DNA of 64,000 nt from NCBI RefSeq assembly GCF_014270035.1, contig NZ_JACNEP010000012.1, positions 47,893-111,892 on the forward strand. The letters are read 5' to 3'. Numbering within the stretch: position 1 is the stretch's first letter; each line of letters begins with the position of its first letter. The translations under genes were made by a program, and so were the position numbers. Below, piece by piece: positions 60,179 through 64,000 of this stretch. Below the pieces are notes generated by a model. The model ran no database searches, had not been told where the DNA came from, and worked only from the letters and a program-made list of their open reading frames with translations. Origin of the DNA: Neptunicella marina (GTDB lineage: Bacteria > Pseudomonadota > Gammaproteobacteria > Enterobacterales > Alteromonadaceae).

Positions 60179-61192
60179 TTATGATTTGGATAAATCTGCA
60201 GCTAATTGACTGGCTTGTTTCCATTTCTCTTTTTGTTTTAAACCATGAAAGGTGTACTCGGGATGGCTCAACAGCCTGCTTAACCTTGCACTGGCAATAT
60301 AATCAATGGGCAAACCATCTATCACTTGTATTGCTGCGCTTTGATTTTCACACAACAACACCATATCACACCCGGCTTGCATTGCATTTTGGGCACGCTC
60401 AAGATAACTCTCACTTTTAGTTAACGGGCTGCTCGAAAGATCATTGGAAAATACCACACCATCAAAATTCATTTCCAATCGTAAATATTGTCGCAACCAA
60501 ATTTTTGAATAACTCACATCTTGTTTATCAACACTGGGATAACTGGCATTGGCCGCTATTACAGCATCAAGCATGCCCGCCTGATGTAATTCAGTGAATA
60601 CCCGCATATCGCCCTGAGTGAGCATGGATGCAACTCGTTTATCAACATATTGCGATTTATCAGAACTTTTTAAAACATGGCCTGCTCCCGGATAATATTT
60701 GCCACAACTTTTCATACCCGCAGAACGCATGCCATTAATAAAGCACCCGGCTAACTGGGTAATAATGGTTTCTTTTGCATGAAAAGCACGTGATGGTATT
60801 GCGGCTGATTCTGTAGCGATATCCAGTAAAGGAGCAAAATTTACGTCAATGTTGCAGGCGAGTAACTCGGCACAAATTAACCAGCCAAGCTTTTCTGCGT
60901 AATCTGAAGCTATATCTAAGTCACCTGAGGCTTTCAGATACACTCTTCCCATATCAGGCACGGGAGTAAACTCACGTTTAAAGTTAACTGTATGACCGCC
61001 TTCCTGACTGGTGGCAATAAGTATATCTCCCCTTGAGATACTCCGAATGTCATAGGTTAAGCGAGACAATTGCTCAATATCGAAAAAATTATTTGCATCA
61101 AGGTACACACCACCAACCAGCGGATGTTCCAGTAATTCTTTTTCATCTGCACTGATTTGATAGCCTGATAATGCCATCATAACTGGCCCCAT
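60179..61192 (-). CDS. NagZ-like GH3 protein with degenerate active site
   Basis: This 337-residue protein has the length and overall pattern of the beta-N-acetylglucosaminidase NagZ (MGPVMM...HPLVGGVYL, IDVNFAPLLDI, GCDMVLLCEN). NagZ cleaves GlcNAc-anhydroMurNAc muropeptides. Key residues are altered. The nucleophile region normally reading FSDDL is FSNDL, with Asn at about 250. The loop normally KHFPGHG...DSH is KYYPGAG...SSDK, so the catalytic His is missing. DQEGGRV is SQEGGHT. It may be catalytically inactive and act as a muropeptide-binding protein. The start at 61192 gives AAGGA nine bases upstream. Codon 61201 is an in-frame alternative. Confidence 0.85.
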   Translation of the reverse strand: MGPVMMALSGYQISADEKELLEHPLVGGVYLDANNFFDIEQLSRLTYDIRSISRGDILIATSQEGGHTVNFKREFTPVPDMGRVYLKASGDLDIASDYAEKLGWLICAELLACNIDVNFAPLLDIATESAAIPSRAFHAKETIITQLAGCFINGMRSAGMKSCGKYYPGAGHVLKSSDKSQYVDKRVASMLTQGDMRVFTELHQAGMLDAVIAANASYPSVDKQDVSYSKIWLRQYLRLEMNFDGVVFSNDLSSSPLTKSESYLERAQNAMQAGCDMVLLCENQSAAIQVIDGLPIDYIASARLSRLLSHPEYTFHGLKQKEKWKQASQLAADLSKS

Positions 61193-61229
61193 AGCAGTCA
61201 TTCCTTAGTGCACTAATCGATGATTAGCA

Positions 61230-63251
61230 TTAAACATTAAATTTATTAACCGCGCCTCTTAACCTGACGACTAATTCAGACAAACGTTCGAGGCTGGTAG
61301 ACACTTCATCAGTGGTGGTAGCGCTCTCCTGCGCCAGCGTAACGACTTCATTTAAACTTGAGGTAATACTTTGCAATAAATTATCCTGATGACTGGAATC
61401 GGTTACGATAATTTGGTTTGCATCTTTCACTTCGTTAATCGCAGTTTGAATCTCCACCACTGCACTGGATACTCTCTGGCTTGTCGCTACTGAAGAGGAT
61501 GCCTGCTCCTTACCTTTACTTATAGCACTAACCGCTTTTGATGCACCATCCTGTAACTGATTAATCATCGACTCAATTTCAGCCGTGGATTGCTGAGTAC
61601 GTGTCGCCAAAGTTCGTACCTCATCGGCAACAACAGCAAACCCCCGACCTTGTTCGCCCGCGCGTGCCGCCTCTATTGCGGCATTAAGTGCAAGCAAATT
61701 AGTCTGCTCAGCAATGGTTTTAATCACATCCAGTATTGAACTGATGCTTTCTGTATTGTGGTGCAATTGATTAATAATTTGTGCAGATTCTTCTGCTTGT
61801 TGGGCTTGTTGCGTCGTTTGAGACTGATTGTCCTGAACCAGTTTGCTGATCGTGGCAGTTTGAGCATTGGCGCGCTCTATCGCCAGCATATTAGAATTAA
61901 TTTGTTCGAGTATCGTGTTTGAGCTTTCACGAACCTGTTGTGTGTTATTTGATGTGGAAGCGATTTTACTTTGCTGCAAATCGGCTTTTTTAAGCGTTTG
62001 TTCACCTAATACTGAACTGCGTTTTATTGCCTGCTCAAGTGTATCTGCATGTTGTGCAATTTCCTGTACCGCATCATGCATGTTCGCAGCCATGCGATTT
62101 ACGTTTTTCGCCAAAGCGGAAAATTCGTCAGAACCACTATCATCGGCTTTATGAATCAAGTCTCCCTGACTCAAAATTTTCAAACTTGTGCTGATTTTCC
62201 CCAGCGGAACCGAAATACTTTTTGCCGCCCAAACCCCAATACCAACAACCAGTAACAAGGCCAGCACAGTAATCCCGTTTGTTCGCCAGATATTGCCCTT
62301 AACCACATCAAGAATATCCTGCTGACCTTGTAACGTGCTGTTATTGATATCATTAAACAGCGTAGCCATTATTTGCTCTGCGTTAATCAGCGCCGTCTCT
62401 GCTAAAGCTGAATGTTCGGCCACATCGCTTAGTAAAACTATTTTTTGTTGATGTAGCTCAATTAACCCACCCTCACCTTTTAGCAATTCGACAGCTTTAT
62501 TTTTCTGTTGATTGTAGGCTTCTAGCAACCCATCTGTATTTAGACTTGCTCCAATTCGATTAATAAACTGGGTATTGGTGGTTAAGTCCCCCAGTGAAAA
62601 CTCAATCGTTTGTTCTATCGCATCAGAATTTTCCTTGTCTGATGAAGCCAGCAATTCTTTTGTGCTATTCACCAGTGCCACCAGAATGTAGTCCAGTTTA
62701 GTACCCACTCCAACAACTTCGGCTAACTGCTGATTCGTCTCGGCGCCATCAAGGTAAGACATATCGAGTAAATTGGCACCTGCATCTTCAGCAGCAAACC
62801 TAAAGTCCTTAAACTGCAGTTCTAACCGGGTTGATAAAGAAAAAACCTTTATTTTGTTTTGATACATCTGACGTGTTTTTTCTATGTAATCTTCAATGGC
62901 GGCTCTTCCCTTATCAAACATGCCATCGCTTTCCTGTTTGATGATCAGGGATTGTAACGATTGCCAGGTCTTATCAAGCTCTTCTGCACTTTGACTAAAT
63001 TGGGTCTGACTGCTGTTTAAAGCCTGCATATCCTTAGAGAAAAAGCCTCGCAGGGATATCTTGGATAGCTGAATAACTTGTGATTGCAACTTAATAATTT
63101 GCGCCTGAACCGGCATTTTTTGTTCTGCAACTACCGCGGCAGACTGACGAATGTTAGATAAGCCAAAATAGGATAACAAATTGGTAAACAGCAACAGCAA
63201 CGCAAAAATAACAAAGCCTGCAACAATCTTACTTACAACAGTAGTTGGCAT
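61230..63251 (-). CDS. Methyl-accepting chemotaxis protein
   Basis: A 673-residue receptor with two membrane helices (about 8-30 and 320-342), a large helical periplasmic sensor between them, HAMP (about 342-395, [21 protein letters not shown]) and the signalling tip with [23 protein letters not shown]. The ligand is unknown. An AGGAGG ribosome-binding site precedes ATG at 63251. The gene begins a minus-strand group with the NagZ-like and XRE genes, which follow with gaps of 37 and about 90 bases. Confidence 0.92.
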   Translation of the reverse strand: MPTTVVSKIVAGFVIFALLLLFTNLLSYFGLSNIRQSAAVVAEQKMPVQAQIIKLQSQVIQLSKISLRGFFSKDMQALNSSQTQFSQSAEELDKTWQSLQSLIIKQESDGMFDKGRAAIEDYIEKTRQMYQNKIKVFSLSTRLELQFKDFRFAAEDAGANLLDMSYLDGAETNQQLAEVVGVGTKLDYILVALVNSTKELLASSDKENSDAIEQTIEFSLGDLTTNTQFINRIGASLNTDGLLEAYNQQKNKAVELLKGEGGLIELHQQKIVLLSDVAEHSALAETALINAEQIMATLFNDINNSTLQGQQDILDVVKGNIWRTNGITVLALLLVVGIGVWAAKSISVPLGKISTSLKILSQGDLIHKADDSGSDEFSALAKNVNRMAANMHDAVQEIAQHADTLEQAIKRSSVLGEQTLKKADLQQSKIASTSNNTQQVRESSNTILEQINSNMLAIERANAQTATISKLVQDNQSQTTQQAQQAEESAQIINQLHHNTESISSILDVIKTIAEQTNLLALNAAIEAARAGEQGRGFAVVADEVRTLATRTQQSTAEIESMINQLQDGASKAVSAISKGKEQASSSVATSQRVSSAVVEIQTAINEVKDANQIIVTDSSHQDNLLQSITSSLNEVVTLAQESATTTDEVSTSLERLSELVVRLRGAVNKFNV

Positions 63252-63277
63252 GAAAGGTTTTCCTCCTGCGCTGCAGA

Positions 63278-63304
63278 ATAATGGCGAATGTTAAGAAAAA
63301 GCTA
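63278..63304 (-). promoter_or_regulatory. Possible sigma-28 promoter of chemoreceptor
   Basis: On the minus strand TAGCTTTT is followed after 11 bases by GCCATTAT. The sigma-28 pattern is TAAAGTTT-N11-GCCGATAA. Five of eight bases match in each half and the spacing is exact, and the site lies 27 bases upstream of the chemoreceptor start. The match is weak, so this is only a candidate. Confidence 0.3.
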
Positions 63305-63496
63305 AATCTATCTTAAATATGTATCGCTCCAGATGCCAAAATATTTACTGCAAAATTGAAAACTTATGTTGAAATCTTAGTCAAACTATTTAATTTTGTA
63401 GAAGATATCAGCACAAATCGGAATTGGCTCTAGGAACTTCAAGCCTAACCTGATTATAATGGCAATTGAATTTACGCAGACAAAAAAGTATACCTA

Positions 63497-63913
63497 ATGG
63501 ATCAGAATCAAGAATTGAAAAAGGCAGGTCTCAAAGTCACCCTACCCCGACTTAAGATTCTGGAAATACTCCAAGACCCGGCAAACCAGCATATAAGTGC
63601 AGAAGAAGTATATAAAATACTACTGGAGCATGGAGATGAAATTGGCTTAGCCACAGTATACCGTGTTCTTAACCAATTTGACGATGCTGGCATACTGAAT
63701 CGCCATCACTTTGAAGGTGGTAAATCAGTATTTGAAATAGGCCATAAGGAACACCATGACCATTTAGTCTGTTTAAAATGCGGCAAAGTTATTGAGTTTG
63801 AGGACCCGATTATTGAGCGCCGTCAGGAAGAAGTCGCGGCTGAAAATAATATAAAACTCACTCACCACAGCTTGTATCTTTATGGTGAATGTAAAGATAA
63901 GTGCGACGAATAA
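63497..63913 (+). CDS. fur: Ferric uptake regulator Fur
   Basis: This 138-residue metal-dependent repressor has the winged helix (LKVTLPRLKILEIL, ATVYRVLNQFDDAGIL) and the dimerisation domain with metal ligands in GHKEHHDHLVCLKCGKVIEF and the C-terminal GECKDKCDE. Length is close to the usual 140-150. With Fe2+ it represses iron-uptake genes. A TATAAT at 63455-63460 could be its -10 box. I did not find a good Fur box upstream. Confidence 0.97.
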   Translation: MDQNQELKKAGLKVTLPRLKILEILQDPANQHISAEEVYKILLEHGDEIGLATVYRVLNQFDDAGILNRHHFEGGKSVFEIGHKEHHDHLVCLKCGKVIEFEDPIIERRQEEVAAENNIKLTHHSLYLYGECKDKCDE

Positions 63914-63924
63914 GTTAATTGATT

Positions 63925-63948
63925 GTGTCGTCCTGAAATAGGTTGACG
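63925..63948. mobile_element. Possible IS3-type terminal sequence
   Basis: TGTCGTCCTGAAATAGGTTG, 12 bases after the fur stop, followed by ACGG, resembles terminal repeats I associate with some marine gammaproteobacterial IS3-family elements. No transposase is in the window, so this would be an isolated end or a partial element. It is a pattern memory rather than a proven match. Confidence 0.25.
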
Positions 63949-63958
63949 GTTTTTCAAA

Positions 63959-63986
63959 GGCCAGTAGATTTTCTACTGGCTTTTTT
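63959..63986 (+). terminator. Intrinsic terminator downstream of fur
   Basis: The stem GCCAGTAGA/TCTACTGGC with a TTT loop is followed by six Ts, 46 bases after the fur stop codon. It is a clear factor-independent terminator. Confidence 0.9.
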
Positions 63987-64000
63987 CATTGTGCACTTGA

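Noticed and set aside
63452..63470. Possible Fur box upstream of fur
   Set aside because: Only about half of the 19 consensus positions match and the symmetry is poor.
1..64000. CRISPR arrays, tRNA, rRNA and riboswitches
   Set aside because: No regular spaced repeats, no tRNA-like cloverleaf and no conserved riboswitch pattern were seen in the intergenic regions, including upstream of the cobalamin gene.

Overview
The window comes from a Gram-negative gammaproteobacterium, most likely a marine, polysaccharide-degrading member of the Alteromonadales. Three things point there: the conserved blocks kdsB-(Trm112)-lpxK-msbA-comEC and lolCDE next to mfd and csiV, a secreted GH5 glycanase and a pectin methylesterase, and a high density of chemoreceptors and diguanylate cyclases. 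Nearly all identifications rest on reading motifs in the translated proteins. No database search was run. I found no rRNA, tRNA or CRISPR array.

Positions 1-2650 are a junction zone. It holds the 3' part of a KfrA-like coiled-coil gene, a UPF0060 membrane protein, and a PAS-GGEEF diguanylate cyclase gene cut off just after its GGEEF motif at about 1356. This looks like the edge of a mobile element inserted in that gene. A palindrome-rich intergenic stretch follows at about 2419-2598.

Positions 2651-10906 are one minus-strand defence operon: hsdR, hsdM, hsdS, an unrecognised 295-301 residue protein, a HipA-like kinase and a DUF3037 protein. It ends against a truncated PAS chemoreceptor remnant at 11132-11404. 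A defence island flanked on both sides by broken genes is the main accessory region of the window.

Positions 11600-18200 carry a secreted GH5 enzyme with a C-terminal carbohydrate-binding domain and a LacI-type operator upstream, then two diguanylate cyclases flanking a TonB-dependent receptor. Positions 18500-31600 are export systems: one adaptor with two tandem RND permeases, then an adaptor, an ABC ATPase and two FtsX/MacB-like permeases. Positions 31600-39000 hold a small secreted protein, a pectin methylesterase with a 20-bp palindrome upstream, proB and putP beside a MarR regulator resembling the CosR/EctR osmolyte regulators, and a chemoreceptor with a helical bimodular sensor.

Positions 39000-64000 are mostly core: a GNAT-nitrilase fusion, an HD hydrolase, an SDR, the lipid A/KDO genes, comEC, an Aer-like chemoreceptor, a DUF2062 protein, lolCDE, a PilZ-like protein, mfd, csiV and a PduO-type cobalamin adenosyltransferase. 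After these come a membrane-anchored XRE regulator, a NagZ-like GH3 protein that has lost its catalytic residues, another chemoreceptor, and fur. The items most worth following up are the extended type I restriction operon, the degenerate NagZ paralogue beside the membrane regulator, and the mobile-element junction in the diguanylate cyclase gene.
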